A DNA stretch of 64,000 nt from Amphimedon queenslandica (lineage: Eukaryota; Porifera; Demospongiae; Haplosclerida; Niphatidae): positions 1,485-65,484 of the forward strand of contig NW_003546584.1 of NCBI RefSeq assembly GCF_000090795.2, read 5' to 3'. This document shows positions 33,880 through 45,340 of the stretch, piece by piece (the first letter of the stretch is position 1; each line of letters starts with the position of its first letter). Made by a program: the position numbers and the translations under genes. The notes under the pieces are model-generated. The model searched no databases, was not told the origin of the DNA, and saw nothing but the letters and a program-made list of their open reading frames with translations.

Positions 33880-35345
33880 GTAATGACTTGCTGGGACGAT
33901 AATAGCGCATCTGTGTCCACCTCGTCTTCATCATCATTGCTTTGTGTCACCGCTTTTTCCTCATTAGCAGGCTCTAATTCTCCAACAAAAATCTTTCCAG
34001 TTTTCATATGCAATGTCAGAATAAACTGGTATATTTTCTTATTAATGCCTCAACGTAGCAAAAATTTGTTTGTTGCACTTGAAATACAAGGCCATGTAGC
34101 TCGGCAATGTCATCATCATAATCTACAAAAGAATCTTCAATAGATGGTGATATAATTGCTGTAATAATATCCACATTGTGATTCAAAATGCCAGCACTTA
34201 AAAAACATTTCCTGATTGTATCAATTGAAACCAATTTCCATGCTTCCAGTATCCATCTAATTTCTTGAAGAATTGATTTATTCTTTGTTACATCTGATGC
34301 CAGAAGATGCATATGGACCTTAGCAACAACGTACATAAGAAAAAACTTTCTATAATGAACTTCTTAGTTCTTTATAATTCCTAAGTCTAAAGGTTGTAGC
34401 TTAGATGTAGTATTAGGTGGTAGAGATACTGTTAATATTGCTAAACTTGCCCTGTATGTGTGGTGACTGTCTGCCAGCATTGTCCATCAAAAGTAAGACA
34501 GAACAACCCACAGCTTTCACTTTATGATTAAGCTTAGTTTGAAGATCCTCCAATATCTCTCCTGTCATCCAAGCTTTAGGTTGACTGTAATAGTGAACAG
34601 GTTGCAAAAATTCATTCACGTTGTTAAAGCAACGAGGTTTCTCTGACTTCCAAATGAAAACAGTTGCAGTCTCATTGTCACCAGCAGTACTAACGGCAAA
34701 TGCAACTGTTGTTCTATGCTTTGACTGTTTGCCACCATCACATAGTTCTGCTTTCACTACAAAGCCTTTCTTTTGTAAAGCTCGCCAGAAGCAGCCACTT
34801 TCGCCTATGTTTCACACAACTTGCATGAGGCCTGTACCCTTTAATTATTTTAACTACCCTTTCTTTGCAAGAAATGGCTGTTTTAACTACCCTTTCTTTG
34901 CAAGAAATGACTGTTTTGCGACTAATTTCTCCAGATTCTGAGATCGATATAACTGCATTTACGTTGTGCGTCTTTTTTCATGATTTTAGCAATCTATTTC
35001 ATGCTTTTAACGTTCCATCTGTATCTCCCATTATACGTAAAACATTTTTAGCTTTCTCCGTCAAGAGCAGCCCATCTGGGTAGATATTTGTAGCAACAGG
35101 CATTCGAAACCATTGATACTAGGCTTTGTTAACATCACCATACTTGACTTTTATACTCTCATGGAAGTATGGCTTAAGTCACTGGACTCATTGCTCTCAT
35201 AAAACTCTAGTATCTTATCTTTGTTACTGAGAATGGAGCATATTTGCTTTCTTTCCACTGTGAAATAGATCAGCTAAGTTTCTTGTTCCAGGCTTGGCTT
35301 TAGCTTGAGCAGCTTTAATAACCTGTACTTTCAGTTTTAAATGCA
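33880..35345 (-). pseudogene. pogo/Tigger-type transposase, decayed
   Basis: Minus-strand fragments in order: KVQVIKAAQAKAKPGTRNLA and DLFHSGK (DNA-binding helix-turn-helix, ~35340-35230); YGDVNKAQYQWFRMP and GPLLTEKAKNV (CENP-B-type domain, ~35140-35040); then SKHRTTVAFAVSTAG, FIWKSEKPRCFNNV, VHYYSQPKAWMTGEIL and VLLLMDNAGRQSPH (DDE catalytic region, 34757-34440). NTTSKLQPLDLGIIKN follows after a frame change, then a helical tail (34336-34016) and an acidic C-terminus. The DNAG aspartate is kept, but stops and frame breaks run throughout. Tc1/mariner-superfamily elements normally sit at TA; the ends were not located. Confidence 0.8.
34848..34913. repeat. 33-bp tandem duplication inside the Tigger pseudogene
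   Basis: The 33-base unit at 34848-34880 is repeated at 34881-34913 with a single difference (GGCTG versus GACTG). It lies in the N-terminal coding part and adds an in-frame 11-residue repeat (SCKERVVKTAI/ SCKERVVKIIK in translation). Confidence 0.85.
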
Positions 35346-35768
35346 TAAATAATCAACTACATGTACCATATGGTTACTAAACATGTACATGTATATGCAT
35401 AATATACCCTTTGTTTCTCACTGACATACACTACAAACCACTATTAAGATACTGGTGCTCACGAAGAGGAAATTCCCCTTCACATTTGAGTCATTTTCCA
35501 AGTCAGACGACACTCTTTAACACCACAAGTACCTTTATGAAATATGAATGTGCCATACACTAAATAATAATTATAATGGCACCATGTACACTGTATACAT
35601 ATGATTGGATATCATACATTCAAGTCTATGCATGTCAGTTGCGTAGCTACACCTTGGCCTGCCCGGCCTGGGCCCGGGTATCAACTTTTTCGACAAATTA
35701 ATTAACTATTACTAATTGAATTTTATTAATAAAAATTAATTATTAACCACGTGTAATTATTGGATATC

Positions 35769-38425
35769 ATGTCTAAACACAAGCAAAGAACAAACTCTTT
35801 TTGACTGCGTATCAGCAGCAGTATCTTCAACTTCAAAACGTCGAAGTCAAGGTCAGACTGAGTGCGAAGATGATGCTTAGATATACGTCCCACTACTTCA
35901 CAGGAGCCTGAGGAGGTTAGTATTATTGAATTAAATTACTTTACTCGGTATTATAGGGCGTGACCAACCTCAATTCATGCCAAAACGATTGCTCAGCCTC
36001 AGATAGTACTGCAGATAGCTTAAGCATTACTATAGATGATATAGCTATGTCTCCTCAGAAACGATATGTTCAGCCATCAATTAATGTAGTATTTCCATCT
36101 ACATCTTTTTTTGGTAAGGAAAGAAGCTTTAATCCTGCTTGGTTTGAAAGCTACAAATGGCTCGAATATTCAATGAAGTGTGATGCATGTTTTTGCTATC
36201 CATGTCGTTACTTTCGTTCTTCTGGCTGTGGTTGAAGTAGGCCTGTTCAGGTGTTCACGGTGACAGGTTTCAAAGATTGGAAACACACAACTGGAAAGAA
36301 AGTTTGGCTGTTCATGATACTTGCACATCACATCGACAGGCTGTTATTGCATGGGATATGTACTCTGCTACAGTGATGACTGAAGTCACTGTTGCTGATC
36401 AGCTTGGTAATGCTAGGGCTGAGCTAGTTAGCAAGAATCGGCATTATATTAAATCAATTGTGACCATAATTGACAAAAGGTACCTTATGGCGGGTAGTGA
36501 AATTTGTCTTTCTAGCCTAAGAAATCCAACTTCCTGAGCTCCATTTATCATAAAATTTCTCCACAGGATGCAAAAAGTTACCATGAAACTTTTAGAAACA
36601 ATAATTGTCTAACAAAGCACTCACAGGTTGATATTCTCCATTATAACGATCAATTTTAAAATCCGCCATAAGGGCCCTTTTGTCAATTATGGTCACAATT
36701 GTTGAAATGCTGCTCTGATGTGCTAGACAAGATATTGCTCTTCGAGGGCATAGAGAGCATGCTCAATCAGCTAACAGGGGCAACATCATTGAAGTTCTTG
36801 CATTACTTGCTAAGCATGATAGTATAGTTGAGCACTATTTTCACAAAAGTCCAAGGAATGCAACATACACATCTCCTGATATTCAGAATACTTTGCTAAA
36901 TATTATGGGGAATAAAATACGTTTGAAGATCTCATCTGCAGTTCAAGACCTACCTATAATTCCATCTTAGCAGATGAGATGAAGCATCTTTCAAAGAAAG
37001 AGCAATTGTCAATAGCTCTGAGGTATGTTGATGTACAGACAGGTGCTATCTATGAGCGTTTTCTTTCCCACATTCATGCTAAATCTCTCACTGCTGCTAG
37101 CCTGTCTTTTTATATTCAGTGGACTGGATACTAAGGGGTTAGTATGTCAGGGATATGATGGAGCATCAGTGATGGCAGGTAAGAATAATGGTGTACAGTA
37201 GTGTATCAAAGAGGTAGCTCCTCAAGCCATCTATGTGCATTGTCATGTTCATTGCCTCAATCTAGTATTAGTAGATTGTTCTAAAAGTCTACCTGATGCT
37301 GATGAGTTCTTTCAGCTTTTGCAATTGCTGTATGTTTTCATCTATTCCTCTAAGGCCCATAAATATACATATCTAAGCAGTCAGAATTGCATGCTGATCA
37401 ACAAGTTCGTCAGATGCAGCGCTTATCTGACACTAGATGGGCTTGTCGATATGCTGCTGTTGAATCTGTCTGTAGCACATACGATTTGATTTTTGCCACA
37501 TTAGAGAGCATTAAAGATGGTGATGATAAGGCTAAGGCTGTAGAAGCTAATGGAATACTTTTCCAGATTCGTTCACTTAAGTTTGTTTTCATACTTGCAA
37601 TGTTTTTGCGTATTCTGTCTTGCACAAAAAGATTGTCTGACGAATTACAATGTAAAGGTATAGATATGGCTAAAGCCGTAGAGTTGATTACTGCTACAAT
37701 ACAAACAATTAATGAGTTCAGGGGTGAGGAGCACTGGGAGCAGATTTACAGTATTAAAAGAGGATTACTGAGCTGCATGACATTGACATCATTTTAACTT
37801 GTCATAGCAGACGTACAAGAGTCACTCCACATCGACTTTAAGATAGCATAATAATGGGCACTACTGGAAAGAGGTAGAAGAACAGCGTTTATGATTAGCT
37901 CAAAATGTCTATTTACATTCCAGTACTTGACTGCATACTTTCTGAGCTCAACAAACGATTCTCAGGTCACAATTTAGATATACTATGCTCTATTCAGCAC
38001 TGCAGTCCTCAGTCATCCAGCTTTTTAGATTCTGAAGAGCTTCTCCCAATTATTAATAACTACAGTCTCAACAAGAATATGATTATTGAAGATCGTTCTT
38101 TGGCCAAACACACCATAACAGCAACAGGCAGAAGTTTGAGTAGCATCTATGAAGTCTTCTTGGAGCTATTACCCCTGAAAAATGCATTTCCAAATTAGGT
38201 TAAGCTATTGCAAATCGTACTTACCATTGCTGTAAGCTCTGCGTCATGTGAGTGATCCTCTTTAAAACGAATCAAAAACAGCTTCGTACAACAATGACAA
38301 AAACTAGGCTGGTTGACTTGGCAATCATATCTATTCAAAGACACTTGTCTGCTCAGTTGTCTACTGATGAAGTTCTGAACAGATTTGCTGCTAAGGATAA
38401 CAACAGAAGAATAAAATTGTCATGA
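35769..38425 (+). pseudogene. hAT transposase (ZMYM1/TTF-zinc-finger type), decayed
   Basis: In order: SINVVFPSTSFFGKERSFNP, AWFESYKWLEYSMKCDACFC and YPCRYF, a TTF-type zinc-binding module (36050-36230); FKDWKHTTGKK; then, after the nested MITE, ALRGHREHAQSANRGN, KHDSIVEHYFHKSP and LLNIMGNKIR. These are followed by LVCQGYDGASVMAGKNNGVQ, the catalytic-core region (~37138-37200), YVHCHVHCLNLVLVDC, LSDTRWACRYAAVES and TIQTINEFRGEEHWEQI. The hAT dimerisation domain closes it near 38210-38425 (LTIAVSSASCE...LKRIK). Multiple stops and frame breaks. In life it would excise and reinsert the element. Confidence 0.85.
36460..36696. mobile_element. MITE, GTGACCATAATTGAC family, copy 2, inside hAT
   Basis: 237 bp, flanked by AATT on both sides (36456-36459, 36697-36700). 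Removing it rejoins the hAT reading frame around RHYIKSIVEML, which confirms insertion into the transposase gene. It shares the interior of copy 3 almost throughout (GAGCTCCATTTATCAT, GGATGCAAAAAGTTAC). Confidence 0.93.
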
Positions 38426-38817
38426 CTGACTGACAATTATTTTGCTTATTATTAACATTAATCAATTAGGTTAAAATTGACCACACCCATCATGAATAAT
38501 TAATTAGGTACGCAAAATTTTTCTGCGTCCTTCGTGTGCTGATTCCATACCTCCGCCATCACTACAGAGCTGGCTATGCCACTGATGCATGTATACATAT
38601 TATAGACATAATATTGCTTACTATAAATAATTAAATAATGCCATCCTCAATTCAGATACTTTCATGACCTACTTAATATAAAATAACATTATGGACATGA
38701 AGAATATGCAATGTGCAGACAACTATTTTTTGTTAGGATGAACATGCAGTGAAATACAATTCACAATAAACAGCCAATGGCACTAAGATGATGAACCTCT
38801 CATTTACCATACCTACA

Positions 38818-39190
38818 TTACCAACGTGCTTCAAATACAAAGTCAGGTGTATTAGTATCACAAGGAATGCCACATAACTCCTGGCTTCCATATCTGGCCC
38901 AGCCAACAAAACTAGCAGTTAGTGAATATATACCTAACATTGCAGTTAGTGTAATAATCTTTGCGTCAGTGGCCCAGGCATAATTTCTATACATTTCGGA
39001 CTTATTTATGTAATCATATGTTTGAATATCTTGTTGCACTTAACGTACTATTGAACAATTCTTCAAAGTTTGTGAATAGTTTTACTAATAATTGCTTTAC
39101 GTACTTCCTAATGCTAAAAAATTTACCCAGTAATGAGATATTATAGGGCATTAGAAACAGTTCCCATCACCAGGGACATCAAAAGTATTA
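38818..39190 (-). pseudogene. OTU-like cysteine-protease domain downstream of Helitron 1 helicase
   Basis: The minus strand at 39180-39154 reads DVPGDGNCF, the OTU catalytic box (Asp-Gly-Asn-Cys). After a one-base frame change come NAL and YLITG with stops between them. Further on, DYINKSEMYRNYAWATDAKI and ITLTAMLGI (39039-38920) match the OTU segment that usually precedes the catalytic histidine strand; the histidine itself is not clear. OTU proteases remove ubiquitin. Position directly after the Pif1 helicase and in the same orientation suggests it is the C-terminal domain of the Helitron protein or an adjacent Helitron gene. Confidence 0.6.
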
Positions 39191-39486
39191 TTAGGAACTA
39201 ATTTTCATTGGATTATGGTGTTGTTAGACTAACAGGTAGGATGCTAAGAGCTGTGAAAAATTTGAGACTTAAAATCTCACACTACCTTCTTTGAAATAAT
39301 CACTATTTGTAATAATCATTATCTGGATTTGGAGGCTCTTCATAAGAAAAGATTCAGAGTTCAATCATACTACTACAACAATTACACATTAAATTTGGAT
39401 TTTATGTCTTAAGTGAATAGAAACAATTAAAATCTTATCTGTTCTTTGGCAAGGCAATGCCAAAGCATTATTGTCAGTGCTACTGT

Positions 39487-41640
39487 CTAAATCAACTTTT
39501 TTTCGGGGCAAGGCTTATCTAAAAAATTATCATTACCTACTTTACTCTCTTTAGGGCTATTAGACTTTTGTAAATCCATACTTTTGCGTTTATTGCTACT
39601 AACAGTACTGTTACTGGAACTTTGTTCATGACTTACGGACACCTTGACATTCTTACTACAAGGTACACCATCATCAATTACACAAGTTACATGAATATTT
39701 CTCTTTCCTTTACTGTTCATGATTTGTGGTAAATCGTTTCGAAATTTACTTTGATCTGACTAATGTCATTAATGCATGGATTACTAACTTTAACAGAGAG
39801 AGGATCAAATGATAATAAATGTAATTCACTTAATGTACGTACACGAGACAACATATGCCATACCATCATCAAAAACATTAGTCAATCAATTAATAATGGC
39901 TATATCTAGTGAAAGGCCCTGAGATTTATGTATATTAATAGTATGAGAAAGTATTAGGGAAACTGTTTTTTGTGTATATACAAATCATAAATCTAGATGT
40001 AACCCTTTATATGTCACAAGGCATATCGATATGATCAAATTTAATTGATATATGTAGCATTAATAGCCATTACTGTACCAATGGCACCATTAGCTAATCC
40101 TACAGTAACATCAATATTATGTCTTAGCATTACTCTACAGCCTACTGCTAAAGAAAATAGTTTCTAAACCAGCTGTTTTGCATATTTGATTTTTAGTTTC
40201 TTTATTTCATTTTTTGGTTTTTTTCAAATTTTTTTATTCACACCACGTTATTTATTTTCTTAGGTTCTAGACTTTTTAACATTAAATAATTATTTTTCGC
40301 CAGTACTTACCTTAGAAAATATGCAAATTGGAGGTTTCCTTCCTTCACTTTCCAATTTCTTACATTTTTCTTGTATTGAAACCTTATATAGGCAACTCTT
40401 AAGTGTATCAATAGTTTCTTCAGTGAGCCAGCCATGTCTAACACAATCAAGCATTATAAAGATAATTTTGTCTCCATTTCATCACTTATTGAGTGCTATA
40501 TGGTTGATCATATCCTGTTTCTTTCCATACCTTAACAGCATTTGCTGTTCGAAGTCTAGTTTTTACTAGTTCGTTGCTAATTTTACCATTAACTAGTGGC
40601 GATTGTAACAGGTCACCCTCAAATAAAATATTTTTGGATCCAAACCATTCATTAGTTGCAATTATATCTTCTAAGCGCATGTGTAAGCATGCTAGATATT
40701 GATTCGATACCATGAATACCTCAACTACGATTAAAATTTTTAAATTTTTAGTGTCACTTTTATGCTTTTCTGAGCTCCTTTTTTTAAAGTGCAATATCCT
40801 GCTGTCTTTCTGTAATGCTCTATTGGTAGCTGACAATCTATGTATTGTTTGTCCACCTACAATTTATGCGGCTATTCCTGTTGGTACTAGTATAGCACAA
40901 ATAATTTCACCACTTTTTGGATGCCATATGTCATCAACTTAGCATTTTAATGCCTCTATTAAAAACAATTTACTAGTTCCACCTACACCACTAATAAACA
41001 TCCTGAGTGGTTTTATATTAGCTAATCTAAGTAGCCTTGAAGACTCATTCTCTAATATGTCTTCACGTTCTTTTCGACTTATAAGATGACTAAATTTTAT
41101 GAAAAGTTCTTTTTTGGATATACAATAGGCTTTGCCTCTCTTTGTTAAATTAGATACATTTATATGCATGTCAGCAATAGCAGCTACTGCTTCCATTAAT
41201 TCACCCAGTAGTTCAGGCTCATCATCTTTGTTATCGGGAAGTTCATCTTCTGTGAAACAGGCTTTATTTCTTGCATCGATTAATTTCTTCCAGTGACATT
41301 CAGTTTCTAATAATTTCTGTTGTTTGTTGAAATGATTATCAATGCCACGTATACATGCTTCTCTGTGACGCCTAAAAGCTTCTTCCATTCTTTCTCCCAT
41401 TACGAGTGTGCTCTTGTTTCTAAACAGCACAAATAAAAATGTTAGCAGCTAATAAAAATTGTCTCTTTCCGCTCCTTGCATAGGACTAAGTTTCTTATGG
41501 TTTGGAAGGACTGGCTTCGATTGAAGTTTGTATTCTCTTTCTCTGTTATCTCCTAAATTATCATATTTGTAATTAGCAAAAAATTCATGAAGAGACACAT
41601 CTTCCATGTTATTTGGCCCTGTTAAAGAAAAGTCTTTAAT
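39487..41640 (-). pseudogene. Helitron 1 Pif1-like helicase, decayed
   Basis: Segments in order: [21 protein letters not shown] and [16 protein letters not shown] (41620-41480, the join from Rep to helicase); LFRNKSTLVMGERMEEAFRRH; then PLRMFISGVGGTSKLFLIEA, where Walker A is GGTSK rather than GGTGK (~40990). Next are LSATNRALQKDSR, LKILIVVEVFMVSNQ (the family's DEVSM box here reads VEVFM), FGSKNILFEGDLLQSP, CRVMLRHNIDVTVGLANGAI and MLSRVRTLSELHLLSF near 39820. A Ser/Lys-rich tail ends at 39487. Both nucleotide-binding motifs are damaged. Confidence 0.85.
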
Positions 41641-41925
41641 TATGCTAGGATTAAGGATATCTTACAAGATCGATCCTTAAATATGAATAGTTCTTAATTT
41701 TTCTTCTCCAATTATGAGGCAATTACATATTAATATACCATACAGTTACTGACTTCATGTATAAACTTTCACCAAGGAGATCGCTAGCTTCATATAGCCC
41801 TACTTCTTTGGCTCGAAGTAATTTTTGTCTCATTTTCCAACGCCTGCTGTATATGTTGTCACAGCTGCTGAATTCATCCTATCGTCCTGTGCATTTCTTT
41901 TTTCTGCTTTAGTGACATATCCTGT

Positions 41926-43345
41926 TAAAAACAAGATGAAGTAGGATTCCCATGACCAACAAAAATACGAAATGAAAATCCTTCTTTCGTGACGCAAAGT
42001 CTACTCAAATTGTACTTTCAATGTTATTATGTAAGAATTATGGACAGGGACGGATCTAGGATTAGATTCTTGGGTGGGCCATGATGATTTGGGTGTGGTG
42101 ATTAGTGGGTGTGACCAACAAGGCCTGCATTCAAAGCCAAAATTTGAAGATTAAAGCTGTTAAAATGAGTTTCTTTGTGGTTTACAAATTGTTTGCATAG
42201 TCATGCTTCACAGTTTACGTAGTCATCCACATAAAAAGTTGATTTTAAATTACTGCACAAAATTTTTGGGTGGGCCTGGCCCACCCCAAGATCCGCCCCT
42301 GATGATGGATCACCTTGCAATGTAGAGTAGAATTTGTCACAAAAACAGGATTTTCATTTCGTACTTATGTTTGTCGTTCGGAATCCTACTTCATCTTGTC
42401 TCTTTAAAATTTTTATGTTCTTGTTTGTGTTGATTTCTTTATAACATTTATAATGTTTCTTCAGTTGCCATTGTGATATTTGTAGTTTATTATTATTATT
42501 ATTATTATTAAGTCTTAATTTTAAAGCATTGTAAGAGACAACAGTGAGTGAATAGATATGCTGAAAGAATGTCTACTATGCTAATGGCAAGTTAAATTTA
42601 TACTCGTCTTGACAAGAGTCCTTGTTCAAGAAGCAATGACAAAATACATCTTCCCTGCAACTGTCTTGTTGTCAAGTCATAATATCATTGCATTATTTAA
42701 TTATTTTGATTTCGAAATAAAATAATTCATTACACACTTAATAAAAGAACAGTATGCAAGATTAATAATACGTTCTCATAGCTGGAAGTCTCCACGAAGT
42801 GTTGCAGTTGATTAATAGCTTCATTTGCTTGCTTTATGCAGAGCTGCAGATCTGGGCATATGCGATCCCAGCCAAATTTTGGAACACATGCTTCTTTAAT
42901 TAATAAAATGGCGGCATGCAGCTAAGATGGGCCCGAACTAGCAGTGACAGTAAAACTTCTTTTTTTGTTGGCCAAAATTTGTCATAAAGAATAAGGACTG
43001 CGCATGCATTTTTGAAGTCAAATGATTAAACAATTAGTCTTCTATCACCAAGCAAAGTTGAGATACAGACCGACAAATGGATTGACAGGACTTAATGATG
43101 ATGATGATTATGATGATCAAGATGAAAAAAGGTATCTCAACAAAACGGCCTTTTTTCAGATTTTTGACTTTCCTCTCAGACAATATTTAGAGCCACACTA
43201 GTGCTACCAATGGGGTCTTCTGGTCAAGATAAGGTGCTCTAAAAAGTCTAGTAACCATAGCTCATCTTCCTGGTATAGCATGGCTGCAAAAGTGGTGGCA
43301 GCCATTTTGAAGTGGAGTGAATCGTACTTGGTAACGCTACCTCAT
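41926..43345. repeat. Composite repeat inserted in Helitron 1
   Basis: The Helitron frame breaks after LQYIAERS (about 43360) and resumes at GYVTKAEKRNAQ (about 41920), so these ~1.42 kb are an insertion. Its left part is a fold-back unit (ATGAAGTAGGATTCC ... GGAATCCTACTTCAT, to 42400) containing a nested hAT MITE. The next ~360 bases (to ~42770) match 60460-60860, the second copy of this repeat. The remainder to 43345 has no recognised content; a GAT/ATG-rich run is near 43100 and an ATT microsatellite at 42490-42511. Confidence 0.7.
42045..42301. mobile_element. Small hAT-type MITE with 8-bp target duplication
   Basis: 257 bp with ends CAGGGACGGATCTAGG and CCAAGATCCGCCCCTG, which are hAT-like inverted termini. 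It is flanked by ATTATGGA (42037-42044) and ATGATGGA (42302-42309), an 8-bp duplication with one mismatch. The subterminal GGGTGGGCC motif occurs at both ends. Removing it restores the fold-back unit seen uninterrupted at 60250-60460. Confidence 0.88.
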
Positions 43346-43359
43346 TACTAATACTCTGT

Positions 43360-44110
43360 TCAGGAAAGACTCCTCTCAGCTATGTATTGCAAGTCCATAT
43401 TTGCACGCCATAATTTCAACAGTAAAGGATTGCTGTTGTTGACACGTACTTCTTTCTCATCTCGTGTGACATAATAAATTCTATTGCATGATTTCAAGCT
43501 ATTTTCTACATCATTCATGCAAATACTATCTCGTACTGCTCTAGGAAAATCAGATCGGCATCTAGACATAGGTCTTGCTGACTTTAATATTTCATTTGCA
43601 GTCTTTGCTGCACTTCTGCATTTGGTATTATGTTACCAAGAAATTTAAATCTGGCGATATATTACTATCTGGTATATGACACGTTATCCTATCTTGTACA
43701 AAGGAATACACGTCTTTAGGAGGATTGTTACTGAAAATAGGCGCAATTTCAATCTATAGGAGGATGTGATAATGAGGCACTCCACGCATTTGATATTCTT
43801 TTTTAATATAATACTGCTCTACTTTGCCTAAAACTCATCTCTGGAGAATGACTATATCAAAAAAGTGCTTATACTTAATGAAAATTGTCAAGAAACTGAA
43901 GCAGGATCCTCAGTACATTATCTAGCAATACTACATGATTGTGGTGCATCATGCAGTTTTCTTAAATATTGCACTAAATCAACTGAATCGTATTCAGCAA
44001 AACTTAATGAAAGAAAAAGTGTTGGTGGGCCACAGTCTGCAATCATTGCTTTGACTTCACCTTTCACACGAAACCAATATTGACTTGTGCCATGTATTGG
44101 TGCCAAAATG
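43360..44110 (-). pseudogene. Helitron 1 Rep (HUH) nuclease domain, decayed
   Basis: From the N-terminal side: GTSQYWFRVKGEVKAMIADC and PPTLFLSLSFAEYDSVDLVQ (44106-43980); QYLRKLHDAPQSC; then YQMRGVPHYHILL with the HYH form of the HUH metal-binding motif at about 43772-43780. A stop (TAG) follows where the family has tryptophan. DVYSFVQDRITCHIP and PRAVRDSICMNDVENSLKSC follow, and then the VRVNNSNPLLLKLWRANMDL motif (43450-43390). The metal-binding histidines are intact, but the gene is broken by stops. Confidence 0.85.
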
Positions 44111-44410
44111 GTACTTCAATTGCCCTTAAATTCTTCATCTAAAACATATTTTTCCAATGTTTCAGCAACAGTTCGACCAATTTTACCTATTGTTGTTTTT
44201 AATAAATTAGATATGCCAGTTTTTGATGCCTCGAAAATTTTTAATCTGTAAAATTGCAGACAATATAAATGATTGCTATGAAATCAGAAATTTTTGTTTA
44301 AAAGTCTTGATGTTGTGTATTCGCTAAATGATGAAGTTTGTGCTGGATAGTGTTGTCTGGGGTGCTCTCTATATTGTCCAGTTGGAATTAAAGTAAGAAA
44401 GCATAACAAA

Positions 44411-44696
44411 TCAAGTGTTTATAGGCGCTTCTTTTACATTCATTAATTTATATTTACTGATATCAGAACCTTTTGCAATTTTACTATCAAGATTTGTAGT
44501 GGTGTATGGCGAAAGGCCTTCTAAATCTTGAATGTCTGCATTATCATGCATTTTACATGGAGTATTGCTTACTATTTCTAAAACACTTAGAAGTTTCATT
44601 GATGGAATCATTGTCTACGTTTCTATAAAGACAATTTATTTCTTTAATGCTGCCTTTATTTTATTTAAATCAACTGAACTATGCCAGACATTATTT
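44411..44696 (-). pseudogene. Helitron 1 segment between the N-terminal region and Rep
   Basis: The minus frame gives WHSSVDLNKIKAALKK just inside the border at 44696, then CKMHDNADIQDLEGLSPYTT and DISKYKLMNVKEAPIN. It continues the frame PNPELYIIINRQPTKSN that ends at 46925, on the other side of the inserted 2.2-kb element, which places both in one Helitron protein. Confidence 0.65.
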
Positions 44697-45062
44697 GCGA
44701 CCATAATTGACAAAAAGGGCCCTTACGGCGCAAAGAATCAATTTTGAGATTATTGTACCGAGTTGTAAAGCAAGCTTTGCTCGTCCCATTTGCAAAGGTT
44801 TGAACAAAAATCCGCCTTATAGTTGCTTAGTTACAGCCCCTCAAAGAGGTAGATGTCGTAGGAGCAGCCCAATTCATTTTGTGGAGAAAAAGCGTTTTAA
44901 AGATTTTATTAGAAGTATCCGTATTCTTCCGTGTCATGGGAAAGGAAAATGGCCTTCTTCTGCTTGGAGAAGGCTTCTGTTCAATGTTACTGCTCTTACT
45001 CAAGCTGGAAAGACAAAAAAGATAAGTATTAGTTGTGATGTAAGGTTTATAATTACTTTAGT

Positions 45063-45340
45063 AAAGCTTGAGTAGTCGAACGACTGTTTGCTCGAGCGAC
45101 TCACGGTTAGCTCCAGCAACTCTTTGTTACCTTGAGCGACTATGTGTTCGCTTGAGAGCCTCAGAGTCAGCTCTAAGGACCCTATTTTAGCTCAAGCAAC
45201 TCTTGCTTAGCTTTAGAGACTTGGTGTTTGCTCGAGCGACACTGGATTTGCTCGAAGAACTCTGTTACCTAGAGCGACCTTGTGTTAGCTCTATAAACCC
45301 TGTGTTAGTTCAAGCAACTCTGTCCAGACTCTAGACACAC
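45063..45340. repeat. Degenerate GCTCGAGCGAC minisatellite
   Basis: About twelve units of roughly 20-24 bases, variants of GCTCGAGCGACTCTGTGTTA (GCTCCAGCAAC, CCTTGAGCGAC, GCTCAAGCAAC and so on). It lies inside the 2.2-kb element, directly after its 123-codon open frame. Confidence 0.8.

Larger units (their letters stand above)
35636..38584 (+). mobile_element. hAT DNA transposon with perfect 8-bp target duplication
   Basis: A 2,949-bp element. The left end CAGTTGCGTAGCTA and right end (complement) CAGTGGCATAGCCA are hAT-type inverted termini. ATGCATGT is duplicated exactly at 35628-35635 and 38585-38592, the 8-bp duplication typical of hAT. It carries one decayed transposase gene on the plus strand and a nested MITE at 36460-36696. 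Confidence 0.92.

Noticed and set aside
45063-45340. Regularly spaced repeats that could suggest a CRISPR array
   Set aside because: Units are degenerate and contiguous without unique spacers, in a eukaryotic transposon context; it is a minisatellite.
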